Below are positions 43,990 to 56,092 of a DNA stretch of 64,000 nucleotides, piece after piece (positions within the stretch are counted from its first letter, which is position 1; each line of letters starts with the position of its first letter). The notes below the pieces were generated by a model. The model saw nothing but the letters and a program-made list of their open reading frames with translations. It searched no databases and was not told where the DNA came from. The stretch covers positions 45,423,083-45,487,082 of the forward strand of contig OV277857.1 in assembly GCA_922989275.2 (NCBI GenBank). The letters run 5' to 3'. The DNA comes from Gari tellinella (Eukaryota; Mollusca; Bivalvia; Cardiida; Psammobiidae). The position numbers were made by a program, and so were the translations under genes.

Positions 43990-46740
43990 ATTTATTTCCC
44001 ACATCCGGTTGCCATGGCAACGCGAAATCAAGATTTTCGCCAAAAATCAGTGTTTTTGGTGAGTAAAATATGACAAATTCACAGATTTTTTCAGAGAAAA
44101 CTGTACATATTTCAGATAAAATGACATTTGTATGTTGAACTTTGACACTTTGCCAATAAAATAGTATTGTAGGATTAGACTCTACATTATACCCAATTGG
44201 TAGGCACGTGCGATCTTTAGGGGCCAATATACTGAAAGTGAGAAATCATGATTTTGGCATATTTTAAGGACTGGTAGAATATTTATGCATCCATGCTGAG
44301 CTTGAATGTGATCACTAATAACAAGTAACACATGTGTTGTTTACGGTTTTGGAAGAATACCTTTGGGATTCTGGTTGCTAAGGGGGTAACCATGACAACG
44401 AAACTATCGACTTTTTAATGTTGTAATTTCCTATGTAACTGAGCAGGATTGCTTAAAAGATACCAGGATCACTTTGAAATTGCTATAACCATATAGTTTA
44501 GTGTTATTAAATGAAAGTAGAAGACAACATATGCAGATATTAGTTGGTAACTATGGTAACCCCTGCCAACAGAACGTAATTTACTAAAAATATGTGCCAA
44601 ATTCAAGACTTTCGGAACGCAAAATACAGAAAACTATCAAAACTATTACACACTTTCTTAAATTAGTTTCATTATCAAGTTTGCAAGTTAGCACTGTCTT
44701 ATAAACATTCACTGTTAAGATGAAAACAGCATTTGGTTGCCTTAGTAACCGCTCAATGCATTTGCTAAATAAGAGCCTTATATTGAAAATGTGAGTCAAA
44801 CTAAAGTTCATTTTAAGGAAAAGTACAGCAACATATCAGAACCATGGTACCGTAGTTGCATCATCAGATTTGATAGTTAGCAGTGTTATTTAATTTTCAC
44901 TTCAAACATGAAAATAACGTTTGGTTACCATAGCAACCACTCACAATGTATGCTAAATAACAGCATTGTATCGAAAATATGTGTCAAATTCCATGTGTTT
45001 TTAAGATAAAATACAGCAACCAATCAAAACAATGGTACTTAAGTGTCATTATCAGGTTTGCAAGTTAACATTGTTATGTAATATTCACTTTAGACATAAA
45101 AAAAAATCGGTTACCTTAGCAACACCTCACAACATTATACTTTATAAGAGCAACATTTTGAAATAATGAGTCAAATTCAAGTTTTTGTAAATACAATATA
45201 CCGTAAACTAACAGAACTATTGTACTTAAAGTTTATTGTCAGATTAACAAGATAATATTGTCATATAAATATTCACTTTGAATACGAAAAGAACATTCGG
45301 TTACCCTAGCAACCACTGACAATGTAAAATAATTATTTTGAAAATATGGTCAAAGTTTTGCGTTCTTAAAGGCAAAGTACAGGAACCTATCAGAACATTT
45401 GTAATTCAGTTTCTTTATAAAGTTTGCACTTTTATATTGTCATATAACCGCTCACTTTTTGCACGAAAACACCATATTGTTACCTTAGCAACCACTCACA
45501 ATTATGTTATATAAGAGCATAATATTGAATATGCGAGTCAAATTCAAGTTGTTAAAGGCAATGTACAGCAACATATTACAATCATTGTACTTTAAGTTCA
45601 TTATCTGGTTTGCAATTCAATATTTTCATACAAACATTATCTTTATGCGTGAACATAACACTGAGTAACCTTAGCAACCACTCACAATTTATAGTAAATA
45701 AGAGCATTATATTGAACATACGCATGTATGTGTCATATTAGAGCTTTTTATGTAAAGCACAGCAACCTATTACAACCATTGTACTTAAAGCTTATTATCA
45801 GGTTTGCAAGAAAACAATGTCATACCAACATTCTCTTTTAGCATTAAATTAAAATTTTGTTACCATAGCAACCACTCACAGAATATGCTAAATAAAATCA
45901 TTGTATTGAATGTGTGTCAACATTGAGTTTTCGGCAAATAACATTAACGTATTACAACTATTGTACGTGAAGATCACTATCAGGTTTGCAACTAAATATT
46001 AGCAGGAATATAATAGTTGGTTACCTTAGCAACCACTCACAGTATATGCAAATTAGAGCAATATATTGAAAATATGTGTCAAATTCAAGCTTTTTAAGGC
46101 AGAGCACATGATCATCAGCTTAAATAGAATCATGATAGTTTAGTTTTAATATCAGGTTGGCAAGATGACATTGTCATACTTATATTCATTTTTGACACGA
46201 AGATAACATTTGGTTTCCATAGCGGCCACTCACAATATATGTAAAATAAGAGCAGTTCACGGAAAATGGTATGGTACTCCACGCTATTTAATATAAATTG
46301 TGAGTGTGTTAAGGTACCAAATGTAATTCTAGTTCTAAATGTGAAGTTTTCCATCACAATGTTAACTTGCAAACCAGATAATAAATTTCAGGTACAAATG
46401 TTGTTATAAGTTGCAGTACTTTTGCCTAAAACTTAAATTTGACACTTCCACGTGGTTGCTAAGGTAACCAAATGTTATTTTAGTGTTAGAACTGAACAAC
46501 TGTATGACAATGTTAACTTGCAGCAAACCTGATAGCGAAACTAAGCTACAAAAAATCTATTAAAGTGCTGTTCTTTGCCTTCAAGACAGTTAAATTTGAC
46601 ATACATTCTCAATATAAGACTCTTATTTAGCATAAATTGTGAGTGGTTGCTAAGGTAACCAAATGTTTTTTTCATTCTTAAAGTGGATGTTTGTAATGAA
46701 CTTTAAGTACGATGCTTGTAATAAGTTGCTGTACTTTACC
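43990..46740. repeat. ~186-bp satellite array with RFX X-box-like motifs
   Basis: A unit containing GGTTACCWTAGCAACCACTC, 'taaataagagcattatattg' and 'atcaggtttgcaagtta' is repeated head to tail. X-box-like cores (GTTACC, two bases, AGCAAC) lie at 44736, 44924, 45110, 45300, 45479, 45665, 45859, 46020 and 46213, spacing 161-194 and mostly about 186. A perfect GTTGCCATGGCAAC lies at 44008, and degenerate forms occur near 44367 and 44535. From about 46270 the units are reversed (GTTGCTAAGGTAAC at 46455 and 46646). Units differ by roughly a fifth of their bases by eye, so the array is old. No coding region. Confidence 0.9.
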
Positions 46741-46894
46741 TAAACAAGTGGGCATTGAAGGCCCTGATATCGCTCACCTGTTGTAATGAGGTTTGATAGG
46801 TTTACGTTTGAGAATCACCCGTTTAAATCTAAATCTATTCAAATTTGTAGTATAGCATGTAAACAATATTTAGGAAAACGGCCTATTCTAGTAT

Positions 46895-47665
46895 AGTAGA
46901 GTATATCAAGGGCAGATAACTAGAGCCTACACAATACTGAAATGAAGCCTTTTCTAGCATTTCAAAGTATATCAAGGGCAGATAACTCTTGCCACAATGA
47001 TCAGATTTCAACAATAATTGCACTCCTTCGAGAACTTTGCAAGAGTGTAAACATTTTCAACACATCAAAGGCAGATAACTCTTGAGCAATTAGTCCGATT
47101 TCAACCATTTTCAAACTCATCCAATACCTTATAGTCATATACAATCTGAGCAGGTGTGAGAGAGACTGGATAAAATTGTGGCCTCTATAGTGTAAGCACT
47201 GTCAGATTTGGCATTTTCAACACATCAACTCATCAAGGGCAGATAACTCATGACCTAATTATTCAATTTCAGCCAAACTTTAACTCAATTTAGAACTTAT
47301 AGTTGTTATCTGATATCATTTGAGAAAGATTGAATGAAAATTGTAGTTTCTGGAGTGTAAACGCTTTTGAATATGGCATTACAACTATTCAAGGGCAGAT
47401 AACTCTTCACATATTGGTCCGATTTCAACCATAATCAACCTTATGCAAACTCTTATAGTCATATACGATCTGAGCAAGTTTAAAAATGATTAGATAAAAA
47501 GTGTGGCCTCTAGAGTGTAAACACCATTAAATATGGCATTTTCAGCAATTCAAAGGTAGACAACTCTTGGCCATTTAGTCAGATTTCACCCATAATCAAA
47601 TTTATCTGAACTCTTATAGTTGTATTACAATCTGAGCAAGTTTGATAGAGATTGGATTAAACGTC
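46895..47665. repeat. ~165-bp tandem repeat ('aagggcagataactc')
   Basis: The phrase AAGGGCAGATAACTC (or a close variant) recurs at about 46908, 46976, 47064, 47228, 47392 and 47557. Between copies come 'gattggataaaattgtggcc', 'ctctagagtgtaaac' and 'ttatagtcatatacaatctg'. The later units have a period near 165 bp. Non-coding and diverged. Confidence 0.8.
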
Positions 47666-47689
47666 GCAATCTGCTCTGCCTTCAGTAGG

Positions 47690-48694
47690 CTCCAAGTTTT
47701 AAAGTGTTACCTATTTTCATCTTGTTCCTGATGTTGGTAGCAAATTAACAATAGAAGCGAGTTGAAAGCAAGACAGAGTGTGCTTTCAGCACCTTCTGTC
47801 TTACTTTCTGCAGGCTTCAAGCTACAATCAATAAATTAGCTTTGTTTTAGTTTCCAAGCACTGTATTAACTTTGATATGTATACTTTGGAGCATTTGTAC
47901 TGCTTTCCATCCTGCTCCTTGTGTTGAAAATATATTTACTGCTTGTAGCGGGTTGAAAGCATGACAAGAGTGAGTTTTCAGTGCATTCTGCCCTACTTTC
48001 AGCAGGCTACAATCCCATGTTAACTTTGGTCTATATACTTAACTATGAAATAGTTAATGTTTTTTAGCCTATTTCTGGATTTGTTTGTATTTTGTTTTTG
48101 GAAAAACAACAACAACAACAACAGTTTAACACTTAAGTGGATGAGAATAGGGCAGAAAGCACATTTTAAAGGCACATTCTGCTCTACTCTCAAACTGCCT
48201 TAAGCTTCTCATTTGTACACTATGGAACAGATACACTGTTTACCATCCTGTCCCTAGTGTTGGAAGCATCTTTACTGCTTGTAGCGGGTTGAAAGCATGA
48301 CAGAATGAGTGTTTGTGCACTCTGCCTTACTTTCAGCAGGCCGCAAGCTACACTCACATATTAAGTTTGATCTACATGTATATACTTAACTATGATATAG
48401 TTGATGATTTATACCATTGAAGTCAGTTGAAAGCAAAGCACAGTGTGCTTCCAGTGCTTTCTGCCTTACTTTCTACAGGCTTCGGTCTACAATCAATAAA
48501 TTGGCTTTAGTTTCTTTTTATGAATAAGTTTCCAAGCATTATATTAACCTTTTAAAGGCACATTTTGCTAAACTCTCAGACAGCCTTAAGCCTCTGTCAT
48601 TCTAATGACTATTTGATTTATCTGTTTTAGAGTCATAATTGTGTTTAAGGTCTTGGAACAGTTTGAAAGCAAAGCAGAATGTGTCAAATGAAGG
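47690..48694. repeat. Cluster of AAAGCAGAATG foldback repeats
   Basis: At least four short foldbacks follow one another (about 47760-47825, 47950-48012, 48140-48200, 48425-48480). Each has 'ttgaaagcaagacag' or 'gaaagcaaagcagaatg' facing 'ttctgccttactttc' or similar. The ends carry 'gcaggc' or 'caagct'. A (CAA)n tract lies at 48108-48121. The 3' edge abuts the 3.66-kb tandem array. Confidence 0.65.
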
Positions 48695-48778
48695 ATGAAG
48701 GACACAACCGATTCCTTTGTGGAAAAGGCATATGCCAGAGGCGATTTCAAATAACGCCAAATGAAAGGAAGGTGTGAA
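48695..48778 (+). pseudogene. Truncated copy of the 125-codon frame at the array's left edge
   Basis: Only the last ~26 codons of the repeated frame are present (from GHNRFLCGKGICQRRF to the TGA at 48776-48778). The sequence upstream is unrelated foldback repeat. The first array copy therefore starts inside this frame. Confidence 0.75.
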
Positions 48779-50001
48779 TAATCGCACAATGGAGACATAT
48801 TTTGCAACATTGCTCGAGTTAAATCTCAGTGCTGTATATCCAAACTCAATGATACGTTTGAAAAGTTTACTAATTCATTGTGAAACAAAAGCAATCACCA
48901 AAGCTTCAGAGGCTGTCTATTTTTAACATTTATTTCATAACTTTCCATCTGCTCCTTCTGTATCTCTCTAATTATTACTAACCTCATGGAATTTCAATTC
49001 GGTGTCACGAGTACAATATGTACGACTCGTTGTGAGCAATGGATATCTCTATGGGTCGGATTAACAAACAATCAGGGCAAGGAATAATATTGTGTTTGAT
49101 ATCAGTAGGTAGAAACATACAGTATGCGTAGATATAATGAATACGGTCAATCTCATAGCAGATTTGTATTTATTATGAATGAAACACTATGTCAAACGTC
49201 TGTAATTATGGTAATTAGCTGGACCTTCTCAATGTTCGAGGACAAACGGGCTATATTATATAGACGGTTGTTTGCAGAGTAAGAAGGGGGGAGAAAACAG
49301 GAGTAAGGGAAATACTGTATAAATAGAAGGGGTACAAAAGAGAGTGTCCTGTAAGAAAGGCATTTATTTAATAACTATTACTTTTGAAATTTTACAAATC
49401 GAAATACAGTGTTTCCTCTCTACAACGGCCCTGTCAATAACGACCCTTGTCGCAATTGCCTAAACTGATGCAATATCGTATGCTTAAAATGATCGTCTTC
49501 TTTTTTTCCTCAAAGTTACATATAAGTTGAGATTTTGATAGAAATGAACGATAATGACGAGTGACATACAGCTTGAATCCAGATCAGACGCCGTGTTACG
49601 CAGTTGAAGCGCATTTACAGTATAAACTCGGAAAACCGAACACTACCTCTAGAACTTTAAATGGATACTTCCATTACAAATTAAATCTTGCCAATTTATG
49701 ACTATTTCTGATTGTGTTAGCAAAATATTTAAAAATAAAATACAGTGTCCGTCAAGGATCACTTTGCTCAGGGTGTACACTGTTTGCCAACGACAAGTGA
49801 ACTCTGGCCAGGTGCACTGTTTGTAAAGGGCGAGTATACTCCTCACCAGGATTGCATGTGTCAACCCATCACCCAATAAATACACCTTCTTACGCCTTTA
49901 ATTTATTCCTCCACTGAAGAAAATGATTCAACTTTATAATTATAGCTATGAATATTCAGCTTGAGAAACATTTTCTAGATGCTTGTAGGGAGTAGCTCGA
50001 A

Positions 50002-50063
50002 GCAGGATGAAAGTAAAGCAGAATGCCCCCTAAGGTGCATTCTGCTTTACTTTCATCCTGCTT
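50002..50063. repeat. Perfect short hairpin in each array unit
   Basis: GCAGGATGAAAGTAAAGCAG at 50002 faces its exact complement ending at 50063, arms 24 bases, loop about 14. It recurs at the same place in the other three copies. It is the cleanest member of the AAAGTAAAGCAGAATG foldback family seen at about 7.28, 15.66, 20.2, 33.53 and 47.7-48.5 kb. Confidence 0.9.
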
Positions 50064-50547
50064 AGTGTGATCACCTGTCTTGAAAACTAGAAACAGGATA
50101 CGGGGTAAAGGGTTAAACAGCTACCATTACTGTTCATAACCCCCTGTTTGATTTGTAAAATGTTGAAAGGGTGGTAGGGTTAATTTATATCCTAGCTTAA
50201 ACGTATATACGTCGCGCACGATGTTCGAACTAACGTTTGTAACGTCTTTAAAAATCGGCGTTGACGTCCAAACTGGGTTTTGCGTAGCGTTTTGAATTGT
50301 ATATAGCGTTAAGAAGCAAAGTAACAAACAAACAATTGCATAGAGGAAAAGACGTTATTCTTTCTCGTTTAAATGAAACAAAACGCAAACACAGAGAAAT
50401 AAAATGAGAAAAAAATGCATTTTTAAAAATTAACATGTAATTTTTGTCTGAATGGAAACCAGTATGGTATCTACAATTCAAAGAGTATGCGCCATGAAAC
50501 TGGCTGCTTAAATTTATCAAGTTCAGACCTGTAAATATATGCACATA

Positions 50548-50725
50548 CAGTCCAATTTCGATATCTCAAAATCGGTTTTGTCGAACATACCCGTATTTCA
50601 AAGTTAAAATGTGGCTAAACCCCGTTTTAACTTTGAAATATGAGTAAGTTGGACTTAACCTAACATGAAATAATGCAGTTCATATGTCGAACTATCGGAT
50701 AGTTCGAGTTCAATGAGTTCGACTG
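50548..50725. mobile_element. MITE, CAGTCSAA ends, TA duplication (one per unit)
   Basis: The left end is CAGTCCAATTTCGATATCTC and the right end is the complement of CAGTCGAACTCATTGAACTC, with TA on both sides (50546-50547 and 50726-50727). It is 178 bp with an inner inverted repeat (TTTCAAAGTTAAAA / TTTTAACTTTGAAA). It occurs once in each later copy of the array. Confidence 0.75.
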
Positions 50726-50980
50726 TATACAGTATATATAGAAGATTTAATCATATGGTGTCGGCCTGGTCAGGAATCACTTCCGGGTCGTTGTGGTCTT
50801 GGAAGTAGTACCTTGAACAAGAAATATCTTTAAAAAAGATATCCAGCGGAATGAGTGGTGGAACTAATGCTATAGATGGGTGTGCAAATTTGAAGAAATT
50901 GAGGTCTTCAAAGAATTGTAATATCTTGAATTGAAAAGTTAAACATTCAATTACAGTAACTTTCATGTAAAATATAGCTA

Positions 50981-51226
50981 CAGTGGAGAATCTGTTATTC
51001 TTTCCCAATAAACGCGTTTACGCTAAAACTATTATTTGCAGTGCAAACAGTTTGGAGCCAGATCAGACGCCGGGTAACCCGGCGTCTGATCAGGCTTTAA
51101 ACTGTTTGCCACCAAGATAAACAAGAATTATCAGAATTGTCCAAAAGTTGTTCTTTTCTACGTTTTAGTGCTTTGCGTTTGCGTACGTTTGCGTTTAAAC
51201 GGGAAAGAATAACAGATTCTCCACTG
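50981..51226. mobile_element. MITE, CAGTGGAGAATCTG family, array copy 1
   Basis: Identical in layout to the element at 17442-17686, flanked by TA, with a central palindrome around GACGCCGGGTAACCCGGCGT. Because the same copy is present in each array unit, it was already in place before the tandem duplication. Confidence 0.88.
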
Positions 51227-51404
51227 TACTAAAGGGTTGAAATTGTCATGTTTATAGTTTTATGCTTAGCTAAGGTAACAGTGAAGACCCACATCAGCGT
51301 GCATGTAAAGAGTACACTTGCCCTATGCCAACACTGTAGACCCATACAGAGTTATGGTTTTCGTTATTTTAAACTTGACTGATATTACATACATGTATAT
51401 CTGT

Positions 51405-51744
51405 AACAGTGCTCCCTCCCTACAACGGCCCTCCCAACAACGACTCCCTCCTTACAACGACCAGTGCCGCTGTTCCCCCAACAATCACGACTGCAATGTC
51501 GTATGCTTAAAATTGTCGTCTGCTGTTTTTCTCCAAGTTACATATTGGACATTTTATCAGGAAAAACTTAATGGCGAGGGACAAACAGCTTGAATCCAGA
51601 TCAGACGCCGCGTTATGCGGCATCTGATCTGGATTCAAGCTGTTTGCTAATGTACGCCTATTTTCCCTCCCTAGAACGACTCCATCCGAGCAACGCACAC
51701 AATGTTTGTCTCCCGTTGGGTGTCGTTGTAGAGAAGGAACACTG
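51405..51744. mobile_element. MITE, ACAGTGCTCCCTCCC family, ~340 bp
   Basis: The left end ACAGTGCTCCCTCCCTACAA pairs with the right end (complement ACAGTGTTCCTTCTCTACAA). The centre has the palindrome CAGATCAGACGCCGCGTTAT. Half copies lie at 3221-3420, 8748-8830 and 49408-49620 (and at the last one's equivalents in the array). It encodes nothing. Confidence 0.8.
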
Positions 51745-52057
51745 TACCTTCATATGTGGTACTGCATGTATACTGAAATAATAAACTGAAAGTGTAAAGT
51801 CTTATACATGATTGAGATAAACGAATTAAAATTTTTGTGATAAACACCAACGTTTCGTAAAAATTCTAAACGAACACGCAATGCAAGTAAGTGTAGAAAA
51901 TGGTAATTTATATTTTTATCTGAGTGGAAAACACGATGTAAGACCCCATAATACTGGCTGCTTAAATTGATCGAGTTTGAAATAGTGAAATCTTATTTTC
52001 TGCATTTAGCCCTATGGTGTCATTATTTATCAGAATTGTCTCTTCAAGACGATTCTA

Positions 52058-52435
52058 ATGAGTAGCAACACCATAGCATTTGGTACTGAAATGAGTGGGG
52101 AAATGCTCCCTTTCATACGGAGCCCTGCATGCACGATCTATGACATGTCAAACAACGTGAACCCTGGTGTGCAGCCGAATTTAGCTACATTTAATCAAGT
52201 TCCAAACTGTCTTCTTAATTGGTGCATTCGGACCATACCAATGGAAGTGGGTAGATGTTTTGACAGAAGAAAACATGTCAGAATCCGATTACCACATATA
52301 TCGGACTTCTGCTATTTTACCATTTTTGAAAATGGCAGAGAGAACGTGGAGAATGAAGGACACAACCGATTCCTTTGTGGAAAAGGCATATGCCAGAGGC
52401 GATTTCAAATAACGCCAAATGAAAGGAAGGTGTGA
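52058..52435 (+). CDS. Exon-like 125-codon frame, unknown product (array copy 1)
   Basis: ATG at 52058 opens 125 codons to TGA at 52433-52435. The protein begins MSSNTIAFGTEMSGEML. It is rich in Cys (7) and Arg with no clear transmembrane segment or signal peptide. The spacing C-x(6)-C around FLCGKGICQRR is not a motif I recognise. The last codons read GAA AGG AAG GTG TGA, which contains a good donor (AAG-GTGTGA). A TTTATCAG acceptor lies about 25 bases before the ATG, so it may be a first coding exon. The three full copies differ by one amino acid (Asn to Lys in copy 2). No homologue known to me; not assigned a function. Confidence 0.4.
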   Translation: MSSNTIAFGTEMSGEMLPFIRSPACTIYDMSNNVNPGVQPNLATFNQVPNCLLNWCIRTIPMEVGRCFDRRKHVRIRLPHISDFCYFTIFENGRENVENEGHNRFLCGKGICQRRFQITPNERKV

Positions 52436-54637
52436 ATAATCGCACAATGGAGACATATTTTGCAACATTGCTCGAGTTAAATCTCAGTGCTGTATATCCA
52501 AACTCAATGATACGTTTGAAAAGTTTACTAATTCATTGTGAAACAAAAGCAATCACCAAAGCTTCAGAGGCTGTCTATTTTTAACATTTATTTCATAACT
52601 TTCCATCTGCTCCTTCTGTATCTCTCTAATTATTACTAACCTCATGGAATTTCAATTCGGTGTCACGAGTACAATATGTACGACTCGTTGTGAGCAATGG
52701 ATATCTCTATGGGTCGGATTAACAAACAATCAGGGCAAGGAATAATATTGTGTTTGATATCAGTAGGTAGAAACATACAGTATGCGTAGATATAATGAAT
52801 ACGGTCAATCTCATAGCAGATTTGTATTTATTATGAATGAAACACTATGTCAAACGTCTGTAATTATGGTAATTAGCTGGACCTTCTCAATGTTCGAGGA
52901 CAAACGGGCTATATTATATAGACGGTTGTTTGCAGAGTAAGAAGGGGGAGAAAACAGGAGTAAGGGAAATACTGTATAAATAGAAGGGGTACAAAAGAGA
53001 GTGTCCTGTAAGAAAGGCATTTATTTAATAACTATTACTTTTGAAATTTTACAAATCGAAATACAGTGTTTCCTCTCTACAACGGCCCTGTCAATAACGA
53101 CCCTTGTCGCAATTGCCTAAACTGATGCAATATCGTATGCTTAAAATGATCGTCTTCTTTTTTTCCTCAAAGTTACATATAAGTTGAGATTTTGATAGAA
53201 ATGAACGATAATGACGAGTGACATACAGCTTGAATCCAGATCAGACGCCGTGTTACGCAGTTGAAGCGCATTTACAGTATAAACTCGGAAAACCGAACAC
53301 TACCTCTAGAACTTTAAATGGATACTTCCATTACAAATTAAATCTTGCCAATTTATGACTATTTCTGATTGTGTTAGCAAAATATTTAAAAATAAAATAC
53401 AGTGTCCGTCAAGGATCACTTTGCTCAGGGTGTACACTGTTTGCCAACGACAAGTGAACTCTGGCCAGGTGCACTGTTTGTAAAGGGCGAGTATACTCCT
53501 CACCAGGATTGCATGTGTCAACCCATCACCCTATAAATACACCTTCTTACGCCTTTAATTTATTCCTCCACTGAAGAAAATGATTCAACTTTATAATTAT
53601 AGCTATGAATATTCAGCTTGAGAAACATTTTCTAGATGCTTGTAGGGAGTAGCTCGAAGCAGGATGAAAGTAAAGCAGAATGCCCCCTAAGGTGCATTCT
53701 GCTTTACTTTCATCCTGCTTAGTGTGATCACCTGTCTTGAAAACTAGAAACAGGATACGGGGTAAAGGGTTAAACAGCTACCATTACTGTTCATAACCCC
53801 CTGTTTGATTTGTAAAATGTTGAAAGGGTGGTAGGGTTAATTTATATCCTAGCTTAAACGTATATACGTCGCGCACGATGTTCGAACTAACGTTTGTAAC
53901 GTCTTTAAAAATCGGTGTTGACGTCCAAACTGGGTTTTGCGTAGCGTTTTGAATTGTATATAGCGTTAAGAAGCAAAGTAACAAACAAACAATTGCATAG
54001 AGGAAAAGACGTTATTCTTTCTCGTTTAAATGAAACAAAACGCAAACACAGAGAAATAAAATGAGAAAAAAATGCATTTTTAAAAATTAACATGTAATTT
54101 TTGTCTGAATGGAAACCAGTATGGTATCTACAATTCAAAGAGTATGCGCCATGAAACTGGCTGCTTAAATTTATCAAGTTCAGACCTGTAAATATATGCA
54201 CATACAGTCCAATTTCGATATCTCAAAATCGGTTTTGTCGAACATACCCGTATTTCAAAGTTAAAATGTGGCTAAACCCCGTTTTAACTTTGAAATATGA
54301 GTAAGTTGGACTTAACCTAACATGAAATAATGCAGTTCATATGTCGAACTATCGGATAGTTCGAGTTCAATGAGTTCGACTGTATACAGTATATATAGAA
54401 GATTTAATCATATGGTGTCGGCCTGGTCAGGAATCACTTCCGGGTCGTTGTGGTCTTGGAAGTAGTACCTTGAACAAGAAATATCTTTAAAAAAGATATC
54501 CAGCGGAATGAGTGGTGGAACTAATGCTATAGATGGGTGTGCAAATTTGAAGAAATTGAGGTCTTCAAAGAATTGTAATATCTTGAATTGAAAAGTTAAA
54601 CATTCAATTACAGTAACTTTCATGTAAAATATAGCTA

Positions 54638-54883
54638 CAGTGGAGAATCTGTTATTCTTTCCCAATAAACGCGTTTACGCTAAAACTATTATTTTCAGTG
54701 CAAACAGTTTGGAGCCAGATCAGACGCCGGGTAACCCGGCGTCTGATCAGGCTTTAAACTGTTTGCCACCAAGATAAACAAGAATTATCAGAATTGTCCA
54801 AAAGTTGTTCTTTTCTACGTTTTAGTGCTTTGCGTTTGCGTACGTTTGCGTTTAAACGGGAAAGAATAACAGATTCTCCACTG
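54638..54883. mobile_element. MITE, CAGTGGAGAATCTG family, array copy 2
   Basis: Array-duplicated copy of 50981-51226, same TA flanks, with only single-base changes (for example ATTTTCAG instead of ATTTGCAG). Confidence 0.88.
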
Positions 54884-55714
54884 TACTAAAGGGTTGAAAT
54901 TGTCATGTTTATAGTTTTATGCTTAGCTAAGGTAACAGTGAAGACCCACATCAGCGTGCATGTAAAGAGTACACTTGCCCTATGCCAACACTGTAGACCC
55001 ATACAGAGTTATGGTTTTCGTTATTTTAAACTTGACTGATATTACGTACATGTATATCTGTAACAGTGCTCCCTCCCTACAACGGCCCTCCCAACAACGA
55101 CTCCCTCCTTACAACGACCAGTGCCGCTGTTCCCCCAACAATCACGACTGCAATGTCGTATGCTTAAAATTGTCGTCTGCTGTTTTTCTCCAAGTGACAT
55201 ATTGGACATTTTATTAGGAAAAACTTAATGGCGAGGGACAAACAGCCTGAATCCAGATCAGACGCCGCGTTATGCGGCATCTGATCTGGATTCAAGCTGT
55301 TTGCTAATGTACGCCTATTTTCCCTCCCTAGAACGACTCCATCCGAGCAACGCACACAATGTTTGTCTCCCGTTGGGTGTCGTTGTAGAGAAGGAACACT
55401 GTACCTTCATATGTGGTACTGCATGTATACTGAAATAATAAACTGAAAGTGTAAAGTCTTATACATGATCGAGATAAACGAATTAAAAATTTTGTGATAA
55501 ACACCAACGTTTCGTAAAAATTCTAAACGAACACGCAATGCAAGTTAGTGTAGAAAATGGTAATTTATATTTTTATCTGAGTGGAAAACACGATGTAAGA
55601 CCCCATAATACTGGCTGCTTAAATTGATCGAGTTTGAAATAGTGAAATCTTATTTTCTGCATTTAGCCCTATGGTGTCATTATTTATCAGAATTGTCTCT
55701 TCAAGACGATTCTA

Positions 55715-56092
55715 ATGAGTAGCAACACCATAGCATTTGGTACTGAAATGAGTGGGGAAATGCTCCCTTTCATACGGAGCCCTGCATGCACGATCTATGA
55801 CATGTCAAACAAAGTGAACCCTGGTGTGCAGCCGAATTTAGCTACATTTAATCAAGTTCCAAACTGTCTTCTTAATTGGTGCATTCGGACCATACCAATG
55901 GAAGTGGGTAGATGTTTTGACAGAAGAAAACATGTCAGAATCCGATTACCACATATATCGGACTTCTGCTATTTTACCATTTTTGAAAATGGTAGAGAGA
56001 ACGTGGAGAATGAAGGACACAACCGTTTCCTTTGTGGAAAAGGCATATGCCAGAGGCGATTTCAAATAACGCCAAATGAAAGGAAGGTGTGA
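55715..56092 (+). CDS. Exon-like 125-codon frame, unknown product (array copy 2)
   Basis: Same frame as 52058-52435. An Asn codon (AAC) is changed to Lys (AAA) at 55811-55813, and two other base changes are silent. The frame is fully open, with the same acceptor-like and donor-like flanks. Confidence 0.4.
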   Translation: MSSNTIAFGTEMSGEMLPFIRSPACTIYDMSNKVNPGVQPNLATFNQVPNCLLNWCIRTIPMEVGRCFDRRKHVRIRLPHISDFCYFTIFENGRENVENEGHNRFLCGKGICQRRFQITPNERKV

